Below, in pieces: positions 1 through 8,592 of a stretch of 46,321 bases of DNA (within the stretch, counting starts at the first letter, position 1; each line of letters starts with the position of its first letter). The stretch spans positions 1 through 46,321 of the forward strand of contig SKIF01000054.1 of the NCBI GenBank assembly GCA_007116575.1. Direction: 5' to 3'. Made by a program: the position numbers and the translations under genes. Under the pieces are notes generated by a model. That model saw only the letters and a program-made list of their open reading frames with translations. It was not told where the DNA came from and searched no databases. The stretch is from Paracoccaceae bacterium. GTDB lineage: Bacteria; Pseudomonadota; Alphaproteobacteria; Rhodobacterales; Rhodobacteraceae.

Positions 1-98
1 CAAGCCAAGATCGGCCGCGTTCCCCGCGCAGGCCGACGCGATACGAACAAAAGCCCGCTCTTCCGCAAAGCTGACGATCGATTGGTCTTCTTGGAATT

Positions 99-173
99 TG
101 GCTCCGGCGGTAGGGATCGAACCTACGACCAATTGATTAACAGTCAACTGCTCTACCGCTGAGCTACGCCGGA
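99..173 (-). tRNA. tRNA-Asn (anticodon GTT)
   Basis: On the minus strand a full cloverleaf can be read. A 7-bp acceptor stem (TCCGGCG with CGCCGGA) is followed by a D-arm containing AGCTCAGC, an anticodon stem TTGAC/GTCAA-like around loop CTGTTAA with anticodon GTT, and a T-arm with GGTTCGATCC. The discriminator is G and the 3' CCA appears to be encoded (99-101). The length with CCA is 75 nt. The phage-tail-like gene at 347 is divergent from it. Confidence 0.95.
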
Positions 174-346
174 ACACACCCTCCCTTTAGCAAGGGTGCG
201 CGCGCGCGTCCAGAGTGATCGATCCTCCTTTTGGTGAGTTTTTTCACATTCTGCTGCGAGGAGAATGCAGCGTGCGCTGCAGGCACGCTTCGTTGAGGGC
301 AAGGGCGTAGAGTGCGGCCAAAGCGATCTGATCCCGGAGACCCTCC

Positions 347-1729
347 ATGTCCGAAATCTCTGCCCGTTTGAGCCTGCCCTATATCCAGCCCGCGCAGGCG
401 CAAAAGCATGTCACCCACAATGAGGCCATCGAACGGCTGGATCTGGTTGTGCAGCTTGTGCTGCAGGATGTGGATGTGAACACGCCCCCCGCCTTGCCGC
501 AGGAAGGTCAGATCTGGGCGACGGGACTTGCCCCGACCGAGGCATGGCTCGGCCATGCGAATGCCCTGGCGGCGTGGTTGAACAATGGCTGGCACTTCCT
601 GACGCCGCGCGCGGGCTGGCGCGCGAGTTTGGAGACAGAATCGCGGATCTGGGATGGCAGCGCATGGGTACTGCCGACCATTGCCGCGCTCGACAATATG
701 ACAGGGCTGGGCGTGAATGCCAGCTCCGACATGACAAATCGGTTGACCGTGGCTTCCGACGCGAGCCTGTTCTCCCATGATGGTGCTGGCCATCAGATGA
801 AAGTCAACAAGCAAGGAAGCGATGCGACCGCGAGCTTGCTGTTCCAGACTGGCTTCTCGGGCCGCGCTGAGATGGGCACGGCGGGCAATGACGATTTCTC
901 GGTCAAGGTCTCGGCCGATGGCAGCACATGGCACGAAGGATTGCGCGTGCACGCCTCAACCGGTGCGATCTTGCTGCCACAAGGGGCTGAGATCTCGGGC
1001 AGTGTGACCGGGAGTGCCGTGACGCAGAGCGCAGCGGACACGACGCCGGGTCGGCTGTTGCAAGTGGGCGATTTCGGGTTGGGGCGCACTGAAGCGGTGT
1101 TCTCGACCGGGGCGGATCTCGATACCGCGTTCCGAGATGCGATCTCTTTCGGTCTGCAGGTGGTAAGCGATGCCAATGGCGGCTATCCGACGGGTTTTGC
1201 GGGCAATGCCGCAGCGCTGGCCGTACTGCGCGCGGCTTCCGGCAATCGTGGTGTTCAGGTGCTGCACGGGCTGGGCGACACGGCCTCGGGCTCGGATGCC
1301 GGTCTGGCAATGCGCGCGTTTCGCAATGACGGTACTGACGGGGCGTGGCAGGTCTTCTACAACACGCATAATGTGCTTGGCCCCGTCTCGCAGGCAGGCG
1401 GCCAGCCCACCGGCGCGCTGGTCGAGCGCGGCAGCAATGCCAATGGTGCCTATGTCCGCTTTGCCGACGGCACCCAGATCTGCACCCGGACCGTAACGCA
1501 TGACCTGTCGGATCTCGACGCGCAATCCTGGGTCTATCCGGTAGCCTTTGTCGGGGCACCTGTGGCGAGTTTCGCCGTGGTCGGCAATTCCGCCACCGCG
1601 CTCGAGGCCTGGGGGCAGAATGGTGGCTCCGCCTGGGCCGAGGCTGGTGAATGGCGCTCGCGGCATCGCAGCGCTCTGGCCAGTTCAACCGTCGAGTTGC
1701 AACTGACTGCAACCGGGCGCTGGTTCTGA
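347..1729 (+). CDS. DUF2793 protein, phage/GTA tail-fibre-like
   Basis: This encodes a 460-residue protein without signal peptide. The first ~100 residues match the DUF2793 type seen in Rhodobacterales tail proteins, with the stretch QAQKHVTHNEAIERLD near residues 17-32 and a W-rich segment (GWHFLTPRAGW). The rest is low in Cys and rich in Gly, Ala, Thr and Asp, as in beta-structured fibres. The C-terminal part has a YVRFADGTQIC motif (near residue 370), a pattern common at the tips of phage tail proteins. From memory, the Rhodobacter capsulatus gene transfer agent uses an unlinked DUF2793 tail-fibre gene, so a GTA fibre is a reasonable but unproven role. ATG at 347 follows GGAGA. No other tail, capsid or lysis gene lies beside it. 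Confidence 0.75.
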   Translation: MSEISARLSLPYIQPAQAQKHVTHNEAIERLDLVVQLVLQDVDVNTPPALPQEGQIWATGLAPTEAWLGHANALAAWLNNGWHFLTPRAGWRASLETESRIWDGSAWVLPTIAALDNMTGLGVNASSDMTNRLTVASDASLFSHDGAGHQMKVNKQGSDATASLLFQTGFSGRAEMGTAGNDDFSVKVSADGSTWHEGLRVHASTGAILLPQGAEISGSVTGSAVTQSAADTTPGRLLQVGDFGLGRTEAVFSTGADLDTAFRDAISFGLQVVSDANGGYPTGFAGNAAALAVLRAASGNRGVQVLHGLGDTASGSDAGLAMRAFRNDGTDGAWQVFYNTHNVLGPVSQAGGQPTGALVERGSNANGAYVRFADGTQICTRTVTHDLSDLDAQSWVYPVAFVGAPVASFAVVGNSATALEAWGQNGGSAWAEAGEWRSRHRSALASSTVELQLTATGRWF

Positions 1730-1841
1730 CCCAACTGTGCCCGCGTCTGACGGCCGCGGTCGCGCGGCTCTCCACTGCGCGGTCTTTTCGGTGGCGGGGG
1801 CTGGCCCTATACTCGCGGGCAGAGTCAGTTTCGGAGGGGGC

Positions 1842-2627
1842 ATGTCTACAGAAACCGCCGACATTTTGCTGGAGCATCGCGAGGGGCCTGTGACGGTCCT
1901 GACCCTGAACGACCCGACGCGGCGCAATGCGCTGAGCATGGATCTGCGCATCGCGCTGCGCGACCGGATGCAGGCGCTGGGCGCGGCGGATGATTGTCGC
2001 GCCATCGTGTTGGCGGGGGCGGGCGGGGCGTTTTGCGCGGGCGGGGATCTGTCGGCAATGCGTGGCGATGACCCGGCAGGCTCGCGCATTCGGCTTGGGA
2101 TTGTGCAAGACATCATCCGCGCTGTCGCGGCCGGGCCATGCCCGGTGGTGGCGGCGGTCGAGGGGCCTGCCTTTGGCGCGGGCATGGCACTGGCGGCGGC
2201 GAGCGATCATGTCATTGCCGCCGAGGGTGCGCGGTTTTCGGCCTCATTCGCGCGGCTGGGGCTGATGCCCGATGCGGGGCTGATGTGGTCGCTGCCGCAG
2301 CGTGTTGGCGCGGCGCGGGCGCGGGCGCTGATGCTCAGCGGGCGCGAGATCGACCACGCCGAGGCGCTGGCCCTGGGGCTCGCGGACGAGACCTGTGCGC
2401 CCGCGTCGCTGCTGCCACTGGCTCTGGAGCGCGCGGTAGAGCTTGCGCGGGGCGCCCCGCTGGCGCTGGCGCAGGTCAAGGCAGACTTCGCGCGCGGGAC
2501 CGATTCGCTCGAGGCGGTTCTGGCGATGGAACGCGATGGCCAGCCGCTGCTGTTCGGCTCGGCCGATTTCGCCGAGGGGCTGGCCGCGTTTCGTGCGCGT
2601 CGTGCTGCGGAATTCTCCGGGAAATAG
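1842..2627 (+). CDS. enoyl-CoA hydratase/isomerase family protein, PaaG-like
   Basis: A 261-residue crotonase-fold protein. The reading frame is open further upstream, but ATG at 1842 sits just behind GGAGGGGG and starts a typical crotonase N-terminus. The oxyanion-hole segments are visible: GGAFCAGGDL (61-70) and EGPAFGAGMALA (107-118). The two glutamates used by classical enoyl-CoA hydratases appear replaced (A116 and F136 by my alignment), while an Asp is present in MPDAG (D144). That is the pattern of PaaG-type isomerases acting on epoxyphenylacetyl-CoA or on double-bond position. The substrate cannot be assigned: no other phenylacetate or beta-oxidation gene is nearby. It points towards the convergent kpsT gene and is probably a single-gene unit. 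Confidence 0.8.
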   Translation: MSTETADILLEHREGPVTVLTLNDPTRRNALSMDLRIALRDRMQALGAADDCRAIVLAGAGGAFCAGGDLSAMRGDDPAGSRIRLGIVQDIIRAVAAGPCPVVAAVEGPAFGAGMALAAASDHVIAAEGARFSASFARLGLMPDAGLMWSLPQRVGAARARALMLSGREIDHAEALALGLADETCAPASLLPLALERAVELARGAPLALAQVKADFARGTDSLEAVLAMERDGQPLLFGSADFAEGLAAFRARRAAEFSGK

Positions 2628-2667
2628 GCGGGAGATTCGTTCTGGGCGGAGGACGGGCGTCTGGGTC

Positions 2668-3327
2668 TCAGGTTGTGCGCATCAGCGCCTCATGGCGGGA
2701 AATGGCCTCCTCGATATTATCGTAAAGTTCCAGCTGCCCCTCGTGCAGCACAAGCCCGCTGTTGCAGAACTTGCGCAGATCGGTCATCGAATGCGAGATC
2801 ATGATGGCGTCGGCCTGTTGCATCCGGGCGCGAAAAACACGCCGCGACCGCGCCCGGAACGCGCCGTCGCCCGCTGCTGTCACCTCGTCGATCAGATAGG
2901 TGTCGAACGGGATGCCCATCGCCACGCCAAAGGCCAGCCGGGCGCGCATACCGTTAGAATAGGTACGCAGCGGCATGTAGAAATGCGCCCCGATATCGGC
3001 GAATTCCTCGACGAAATCGCACAGCGAATCGCTGTCCATGCCATGCAGGCGGGCCAGAAAACGGGTGTTCTGCAACCCGGTCATGTCGGGATGGAAGCTG
3101 TTGGCGTGTCCGATTGGCCAGGACACCCGCCGGTTGCGCACCACCCGGCCTGTGCTGGGGCGCATGGTTCCTGCGATAATCTGCATCAGCGTCGATTTTC
3201 CCGCGCCGTTGCGGCCCAGTAGTCCGAGCGAGCGCCCCGCGGGCAGGGTCAGCGTCAGCCCCTCGAACACTGAATGCCTGCCATCCTCCATCGCGAAATG
3301 CTTGCCCAGATTCTCCAGCCGGATCAT
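2668..3327 (-). CDS. kpsT: capsular polysaccharide ABC transporter ATP-binding protein (KpsT-like)
   Basis: A 219-residue ABC ATPase of the short polysaccharide-export type. Walker A is GRNGAGKS (38-45), the signature is YSNGM (123-127) instead of LSGGQ, Walker B is TYLIDE (143-148) and the switch His is H179. The YSNGM signature and small size are typical of KpsT/BexA/CtrD, which power export of capsule polysaccharide through the inner membrane with KpsM. It lies 7 nt downstream of the kpsE-like gene on the same strand, so the two are probably co-transcribed. Its membrane partner is the divergent kpsM-like gene at 4618. Confidence 0.88.
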   Translation of the reverse strand: MIRLENLGKHFAMEDGRHSVFEGLTLTLPAGRSLGLLGRNGAGKSTLMQIIAGTMRPSTGRVVRNRRVSWPIGHANSFHPDMTGLQNTRFLARLHGMDSDSLCDFVEEFADIGAHFYMPLRTYSNGMRARLAFGVAMGIPFDTYLIDEVTAAGDGAFRARSRRVFRARMQQADAIMISHSMTDLRKFCNSGLVLHEGQLELYDNIEEAISRHEALMRTT

Positions 3328-3334
3328 GTGTGCC

Positions 3335-4528
3335 CTATCCCCGGTCGCGCAGCGAGTAATAGACCAGCGCCAGCACCGCCCAGCCCATGAAGGCGAAAAA
3401 GGCTGTCAGTGCGATCAGCAGCCCGGTTTGTGGATAGAGGGCCTGTTGCGGCAGGGTCGGGCGCAGGAACGTGACGAGGTAAAGCTGCTGGCGCGCGGCA
3501 TTGGTGCGGGCAAGGCCCAGCGCCGAAAGTGCAGCGCGATAGGATTCCGAAGCGAAATCCATATCCGCGCGCAGCCCCTCATATTCGGCCAGAAGCGTGG
3601 GATAGTCGGTATTGTCCACTGTCACGTTCTGGGCTGAGAAGCTGGTACGCTCCTGCGCGATCCGGGCCTCGATTGCCATTATGCGCCGGTCAAGCTGGCG
3701 CACGCGCGGGTCGGTGTCAGCAGCGGTCTGGGTCAGCAGGTCGAAATCGACGAAAGCCTGGGCAAGTTGTTGCTGCAGATTGCCCAAGACCCCCATCCGG
3801 CCCTGTATATCGGCCAGCGGGTCCACGATTCTTGTGCGGGCCTGAAAGGCCAGCATCGCCTCGCGCGCGGCGCGCAACTGCGCGCTGGCCTCGTCAAGGT
3901 CGGTCTGGGCATGGGCCATGCTGTCGCGCCTTGCCGTGGCGTTCAACTCATTGATGACGTTTTCGCTATGCGCCACGATGGCCGTGGTGATAGCCTGCGC
4001 CACCAGCGGGTCATGCGCGCGCACCTGCATCGTGATGGCGCCGGTCGCGCGATCATAAGTCAGCCGCGTCATGCGTTTCCAGAATGCGACCAGATCCTCG
4101 ATCAGCACATCGGGCGGGATGGCGAAGAGCGGGTCATCGGGCCAAGCGTTCGCGTAATGCGCGACAAGATCGACATCCTCCTGCACAAGCTGCACGATTT
4201 CGGGACCTTGCAGAAACTCGAACAACAGATCGGAATTGCCCGAGACATTCTGCCCCAGTATCTGAGACAACCCGCCCAGCATCTGGCTGGCCGATCCCGC
4301 ATCGTCCTGGCGGATGACAAAGCCGGTCTCCGAGGCGTATTGCGGCTTTGCGATCTGGGTGAGGTAACCCGCCACGATCAGCACTGGCAGCCCGACCATC
4401 ACCACAAGCCCCGCAACCAGCCCCCAATGCCTGCGCCGTATCCGCGCCTTGCGGGCGCTGCGTTCGGGCAGCCGTGCATCGATCGGGGGGAGATGGGTGA
4501 CCTTGGGGCCGGGTTGTTGCTGTGGCAC
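3335..4528 (-). CDS. kpsE: capsule polysaccharide export inner-membrane protein (KpsE/BexC/CtrB-like)
   Basis: A 397-residue polysaccharide co-polymerase-like protein. It has a basic cytoplasmic N-terminus, a transmembrane segment at about residues 35-57, a long periplasmic part with coiled-coil character (a DLDEASAQLRAAREAMLAFQ-type stretch, then many heptad-like repeats) and a second transmembrane segment near the C-terminus. This is the Wzz/KpsE topology, which couples the inner-membrane exporter to the outer-membrane channel. The frame is open up to a GTG at 4591, but GTG at 4528 is preceded by AGAAGGA at good spacing, so I prefer it. The outer-membrane partner (KpsD/CtrA) is not in the window. 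Confidence 0.85.
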   Translation of the reverse strand: MPQQQPGPKVTHLPPIDARLPERSARKARIRRRHWGLVAGLVVMVGLPVLIVAGYLTQIAKPQYASETGFVIRQDDAGSASQMLGGLSQILGQNVSGNSDLLFEFLQGPEIVQLVQEDVDLVAHYANAWPDDPLFAIPPDVLIEDLVAFWKRMTRLTYDRATGAITMQVRAHDPLVAQAITTAIVAHSENVINELNATARRDSMAHAQTDLDEASAQLRAAREAMLAFQARTRIVDPLADIQGRMGVLGNLQQQLAQAFVDFDLLTQTAADTDPRVRQLDRRIMAIEARIAQERTSFSAQNVTVDNTDYPTLLAEYEGLRADMDFASESYRAALSALGLARTNAARQQLYLVTFLRPTLPQQALYPQTGLLIALTAFFAFMGWAVLALVYYSLRDRG

Positions 4529-4617
4529 GGACGAATTCCTTCTCACGCTTAAGCAGTTCTTACCCTTTCTTTGATAACGAATCGTGAACACGGACAGTCA
4601 GGAGGCCCCGGAAAACC

Positions 4618-5418
4618 ATGGTCGAGATATCGGAAACCTCACGCTCCGAATCCGTGGCGCTGGCGGCGCTGCGCTCGGTCGCGGCGCTGGCGCTGCGCGA
4701 GATGGGCACCCGATATGGCCGCCGTCCCGGTGGTTATGTCTGGGCGCTGCTGCAGCCGCTGGGCGTGATTGTGGTGCTGGCCTTTGCCTTTTCGTTGCTC
4801 GCGCGCAGCCCGGCGCTGGGCACGAGTTTTCTGCTGTTCAAGGCGACCGGGTTGCTGGTGGTGCAGGTTGTCACCACACTCAGCCACACGGTCGGCCAGT
4901 CCATGCTCTATTCGCGCGCGCTGCTGTTCTACCCCGGCGTAAGCTGGGTCGATGCCGTGATCGCGCGGTTTCTGCTCAACACGCTGGTTGTCTGGGTGGT
5001 CACGGCGCTGATTCTGGCGGGCATCATCGTGCATGACGGGCTCGCGCCCGTGCTCGACTGGGGCCGGATCGCGCTGGCAATGGGGCTTGCCACCGCGCTG
5101 GGCTTCGGGCTGGGCTGCCTCAACTGTTTTCTGTTCCAGCGCTTCCCGGTCTGGCAGAATATCTGGGGCATGATCACGACGCCGCTGTTTCTGATCTCGG
5201 GCGTGATCTTCCTTTATGAGGACATGCCACTGATGGCGCAGGAGGTGCTGTGGTTCAACCCGGTCCTGCACGTCACCGGGCTGATGCGCGACGGGTTCTA
5301 TCCGGGCTATGCGCCGGGCTATGTCTCGGTCGGATTCGTGGCGGTCTGCGCGCTTGTGCCGATGGTGTTGGGGCTGATGCTGATGCGGCAATACCATCGC
5401 GACCTTTTGCACCGCTGA
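4618..5418 (+). CDS. kpsM: capsular polysaccharide ABC transporter permease (KpsM-like)
   Basis: A 266-residue ABC-2 type membrane protein with about six hydrophobic segments. It starts with a cytoplasmic N-terminus containing LALREMGTRYGRRPGGYVWA, a characteristic entry motif of KpsM/BexB/CtrC permeases, and ends with a basic tail (RQYHRDLLHR). It should form the membrane channel with the KpsT ATPase. ATG at 4618 follows GGAGG at 4601-4605. It is transcribed away from kpsE across an 89-bp gap, whereas kpsM and kpsT are more often adjacent in one operon. Confidence 0.88.
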   Translation: MVEISETSRSESVALAALRSVAALALREMGTRYGRRPGGYVWALLQPLGVIVVLAFAFSLLARSPALGTSFLLFKATGLLVVQVVTTLSHTVGQSMLYSRALLFYPGVSWVDAVIARFLLNTLVVWVVTALILAGIIVHDGLAPVLDWGRIALAMGLATALGFGLGCLNCFLFQRFPVWQNIWGMITTPLFLISGVIFLYEDMPLMAQEVLWFNPVLHVTGLMRDGFYPGYAPGYVSVGFVAVCALVPMVLGLMLMRQYHRDLLHR

Positions 5419-5473
5419 TCAGATTGCGCGCGCGGCGGATTTCTGCAAGCAATGGCGCGCAGGAGGTCTGCCG

Positions 5474-6994
5474 ATGCCCAACCCGCTATATGACGCGCTC
5501 TTCGCCCCGATGGCGGGGCAGGCGCGCCCGCTGATGTCTCTGCCCGAGGGGGACGTGCTGAGCGCGGCCGCGTTTCACGCCATGGTCGCCCGCTTCGCCC
5601 ATGCGCTGGAGGCGGCAGGGGTCGGCATGGGTGACCGGGTCGTGGTGCAGGCGGCCAAGAGCCCGCAGATGCTGGCCATCTACGGGGCCTGCGTGGCGAC
5701 GGGGGCGGTGTTTCTGCCGTTGAACACGGGCTACACGGGTGCTGAGGTCGAGTATTTCGCCAGTGACTCAGGTGCCCGCCTGATGCTGGTGGACCCCGGG
5801 CACAAGGCCGCGCTCGCCCCGCTGGCCGCGCGGCTGGGCATCCGGCTGGAGAGCCTTGGCGAAGGCGGCAGTCTGGATGCGATTGCGGCGGGGTGTCCGG
5901 CAGAGTTTACGCCCGTTGACCGCGCCGACAGTGACCTTGCGGCGCTGCTTTACACCTCGGGCACGACCGGGCGCTCCAAGGGCGCGATGATGAGCCATGC
6001 CAACCTGCTCTCGAATGCGCGCACGCTGGTTGGACTGTGGCGATTCACCCCCAAAGACGTGCTGCTGCATGCGCTGCCCATCTTTCACACACATGGTCTG
6101 TTCGTGGCCTGCAATGTGACGTTCCTCTCGGGCGCGCAGATGATCTTTCAGCCGCGATTCGATCTGGAAGCGGTGATCGCGGCGCTGCCGCGTGCGACCG
6201 CAATGATGGGCGTGCCGACCTTCTACACGCGGCTTCTGTCCGACCCGCGCCTGAGCTGGGATCTCGCGGGCCATATGCGGCTGTTCATCTCGGGCTCGGC
6301 CCCGCTGCTGGCCGAGACCCACAGGGCCTGGGCCGAGCGCACCGGGCAGGCGATCCTTGAACGCTATGGCATGACCGAGACCAATATGCTGACCTCGAAC
6401 CCCTATGACGGGTTGCGCAAACCCGGCACGGTCGGCCCGCCGCTGCCCGATGTGACCCTGCGCATCGCCGACCCGGACACCGGCACCCCCCTGCCGCAGG
6501 GCGAGACCGGCATGATCGAGGTGCGCGGGCCGAATGTGTTTCAGGGCTACTGGCAGATGCCCGACAAAACCGCCGCCGAGTTCCGCCCGGACGGTTACTT
6601 CATCACCGGCGATCTGGGGCTGGTGGATAGCGACGGCTATGTGCAGATCGTCGGGCGGGCGAAGGATCTGATCATCTCGGGCGGGTTCAATGTCTACCCC
6701 AAGGAGGTCGAGCAGGTGCTGGATGAGATGCCGGGCGTGTTGGAAAGCGCCGTGATCGGCGTGCCGCATCCCGATTTCGGCGAGGGTGTGCTGGCGGTGC
6801 TCGCAGGCACTGGCGCGGGGCCGGATCTGGAGGCAGTCGAAGCGGCCATGCGAGACCGGCTGGCGCGCTACAAGCAGCCCAAGGGCTATGTGCTGCTGGA
6901 TGAATTGCCGCGCAACACAATGGGCAAGGTGCAGAAGGCCGAATTGCGCGCGCGGTTCCGCGACCGGTTTCAGCCGCGCGAGGCAAAGGGATGA
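5474..6994 (+). CDS. matB: malonyl-CoA synthetase (MatB-like acyl-CoA synthetase)
   Basis: A 506-residue member of the adenylate-forming (ANL) superfamily. The phosphate-binding loop YTSGTTGRSKG is at 160-170, the adenine motif YGMTE is in the middle, the hinge region reads GYFITGDLG and GRAKDLIISGG, and the C-terminal catalytic Lys is in PRNTMGKVQK (K485). The combination NPYDG, GTVGPPLPDV and the overall length match alphaproteobacterial malonyl-CoA synthetases, which ligate malonate to CoA with ATP. Specificity beyond the superfamily is inferred. AGGAGG stands before the ATG. The stop codon overlaps the start of the next gene (ATGA), so translation is probably coupled. Confidence 0.85.
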   Translation: MPNPLYDALFAPMAGQARPLMSLPEGDVLSAAAFHAMVARFAHALEAAGVGMGDRVVVQAAKSPQMLAIYGACVATGAVFLPLNTGYTGAEVEYFASDSGARLMLVDPGHKAALAPLAARLGIRLESLGEGGSLDAIAAGCPAEFTPVDRADSDLAALLYTSGTTGRSKGAMMSHANLLSNARTLVGLWRFTPKDVLLHALPIFHTHGLFVACNVTFLSGAQMIFQPRFDLEAVIAALPRATAMMGVPTFYTRLLSDPRLSWDLAGHMRLFISGSAPLLAETHRAWAERTGQAILERYGMTETNMLTSNPYDGLRKPGTVGPPLPDVTLRIADPDTGTPLPQGETGMIEVRGPNVFQGYWQMPDKTAAEFRPDGYFITGDLGLVDSDGYVQIVGRAKDLIISGGFNVYPKEVEQVLDEMPGVLESAVIGVPHPDFGEGVLAVLAGTGAGPDLEAVEAAMRDRLARYKQPKGYVLLDELPRNTMGKVQKAELRARFRDRFQPREAKG

Positions 6995-7893
6995 CCAACC
7001 TGTTCCGTCGCACCGGCCCCCGCCCGCTGATCTACGGCCATCGCGGCGCGCGCGCCGTGCTGCCGGAAAACACGATGGCCGGGTTCGACTATCTGCGCGA
7101 GATCGGGGCCGATGGGGTGGAACTGGATATCCAGAACGCGCGTGGCGGCGTGCCGGTGATCGTGCATGACCCGCATATCCCGATGCAGATCGCGCGTGAC
7201 GAGAGTGGCGCATGGCTGCGCGACCCTGGCCCGCTCGTGTCCAGTCTCGATCTGGCGGCGCTGCAACGCTACGATGTCGGGCGGCTGAACCCGGATCACG
7301 CTTACGCAGCGCGCTACCCCGCGCAACAGCCGGTTGACGGTGCCCGCATCCCCACGCTCGCGGCTTTTCTGGACTGGGCCGCCACGCAGCCTGCGCTGCA
7401 GGTCAATATCGAGATCAAGTCCCATGCCGCGCGCTCGGATCTCGGCGACCCGCCCGACGCGCTGGTCGCTGCGCTGCTGGATGCGCTGGCCTCGCATGAC
7501 ATCGCCGACCGTTGCCTCATCTCATCCTTTGACTGGCGTGTGCTGCGCATCTTGCGCGACGCCGCCCCGGCGTTGGCACGGGGCTATCTGGCCTATGAGC
7601 CTCAGGGCGAAGATTGCACCATCTATGAGGGCTCACCCTGGATGGACGGTCGGTCGCTGGCCGCTTTTGGCGGCTCAATGCCGCATCTGCTGGCAGCAGA
7701 GGGGGCCGGATGTTGGTGTGCCTGGCAGGATGATCTAACCGCCGAGCGCGTGGCGCTTGCACGCGACTTAGGGCTCGCAGTGATCGTCTGGACCGTGAAC
7801 CACCCCGACCGCATGGCCGAGATGATAGCGATGGGCGTGGACGGAATAATCACGGACGACCCGGCGCGGGCGTTGGAGGTTGCCCGCCAGTGA
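6991..7893 (+). CDS. ugpQ: glycerophosphodiester phosphodiesterase
   Basis: A 300-residue cytoplasmic GDPD-fold enzyme (no signal peptide) that hydrolyses glycerophosphodiesters to glycerol-3-phosphate and an alcohol. The catalytic signature is complete: GHRGA (16-20), LPENT (24-28), GVELDIQ (42-48) and VIVHDPHIP (57-64), supplying the His pair and the metal-binding Glu/Asp residues. A later VNIEIKSH stretch gives the conserved Glu-x-Lys, and a C-terminal VIVWTVN matches the family. It overlaps the upstream synthetase by four bases, hence an operon pair. A strong hairpin lies 110 nt downstream, before the convergent cytochrome gene. Confidence 0.87.
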   Translation: MTNLFRRTGPRPLIYGHRGARAVLPENTMAGFDYLREIGADGVELDIQNARGGVPVIVHDPHIPMQIARDESGAWLRDPGPLVSSLDLAALQRYDVGRLNPDHAYAARYPAQQPVDGARIPTLAAFLDWAATQPALQVNIEIKSHAARSDLGDPPDALVAALLDALASHDIADRCLISSFDWRVLRILRDAAPALARGYLAYEPQGEDCTIYEGSPWMDGRSLAAFGGSMPHLLAAEGAGCWCAWQDDLTAERVALARDLGLAVIVWTVNHPDRMAEMIAMGVDGIITDDPARALEVARQ

Positions 7894-8005
7894 CATGACG
7901 GGCCACAGGTCGGATGACACCCCAACTGGGCACGTCTGTCCTTTGCGGCTTGCGCGCACCGCACCGGACAAGTCTTGGGCGGATTCGGTTTGACCCGAAA
8001 TACAA

Positions 8006-8036
8006 CAGGCCCGGTGAGAAAACGTCACCGGGCCTG
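8006..8036 (-). terminator. hairpin terminator at the end of the bchF-to-cytochrome superoperon
   Basis: A perfect 12-bp stem (CAGGCCCGGTGA with TCACCGGGCCTG) closes a 7-nt loop. Read on the minus strand it stands 18 nt past the cytochrome stop codon and is followed by TTGTATTT, so it looks like an intrinsic terminator of the minus-strand operon. It may also stop plus-strand transcripts from the GDPD gene. Confidence 0.75.
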
Positions 8037-8054
8037 CGAGGATATGGCAAGATA

Positions 8055-8525
8055 TCAGTTCGAGACAGTTTCCTCTTCACCCTCTTCTGCAGCCGGTGCA
8101 AGGCTGTCGAGGAAGGCGATGATATTCACGGCCGTCTCTTCGTCGCGCACGCGGAACGACATCTGGCTGCGCGCGCGATTGCTGTCGAGCGTTTCGCGCA
8201 GGAAGCCCTGCGGATCCTGCAGATAAACAGTCATCGACTCTTCATCCCAGATCAGATCGTTCTCGCCCGCCTCGACAAGCGAGGCCCCATAGCGGAACCC
8301 GTCGACGGTTCCGGCCTGACGGCCAAGGACGCCATAGAGGTTCGGCCCGGTGCGGACATTGGGCCGCCCGGCCAGCACGTCGCCATCTTCATTGGTGACA
8401 TTGTGGCAGTTCTGGCACTGGCTCTGGAAGGCCGAGGCACCGGCCTCAACATCCCCGGCCTGTACGGCAAAGGCACTGACCGAGAACGCCAACGCGCCCA
8501 GTGCTGCGAAAGTCTCTTTCTTCAT
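8055..8525 (-). CDS. cycA: periplasmic c-type cytochrome (cytochrome c2/c551-like)
   Basis: A 156-residue class I cytochrome c. It has a Sec signal peptide (about residues 1-23, ending VQA), the haem motif CQNCH at 37-41 and a likely axial Met at M122 (RSQMSF). The C-terminal tail is strongly acidic (AAEEGEEETVSN). It is the last gene of the minus-strand photosynthesis operon, 67 nt after hemA. A hemA-linked c-type cytochrome is, as I recall, typical of Rhodobacterales clusters, where it can carry electrons between the bc1 complex and the reaction centre. The role as electron donor is inferred from location. The acidic tail and long insert mean it is not a textbook cytochrome c2, so the symbol is tentative. 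The start follows GGGAGGA. Confidence 0.8.
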   Translation of the reverse strand: MKKETFAALGALAFSVSAFAVQAGDVEAGASAFQSQCQNCHNVTNEDGDVLAGRPNVRTGPNLYGVLGRQAGTVDGFRYGASLVEAGENDLIWDEESMTVYLQDPQGFLRETLDSNRARSQMSFRVRDEETAVNIIAFLDSLAPAAEEGEEETVSN

Positions 8526-8592
8526 TTCCTGTTCCTCCCGGATTTGGATTACTTGGAAGTGTAGCGCGCGCGGATCATGTCAAGTCACGAAT

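Noticed and set aside
903-2210. Long minus-strand open frame opposite the DUF2793 and crotonase genes
   Set aside because: Arg/Pro/His-rich low-complexity translation with no family resemblance, fully antisense to two well-supported genes in GC-rich DNA.
5768-7213. 481-codon minus-strand open frame opposite the malonyl-CoA synthetase and GDPD
   Set aside because: Antisense shadow of high-GC coding sequence; composition rich in Arg, His and Gln and no recognisable domain.
8552-8590. Possible promoter before the cytochrome gene (TTGACA ... TACACT on minus)
   Set aside because: Spacing is only 14 bp, and no supporting operator is seen; the gene is probably read from the operon.
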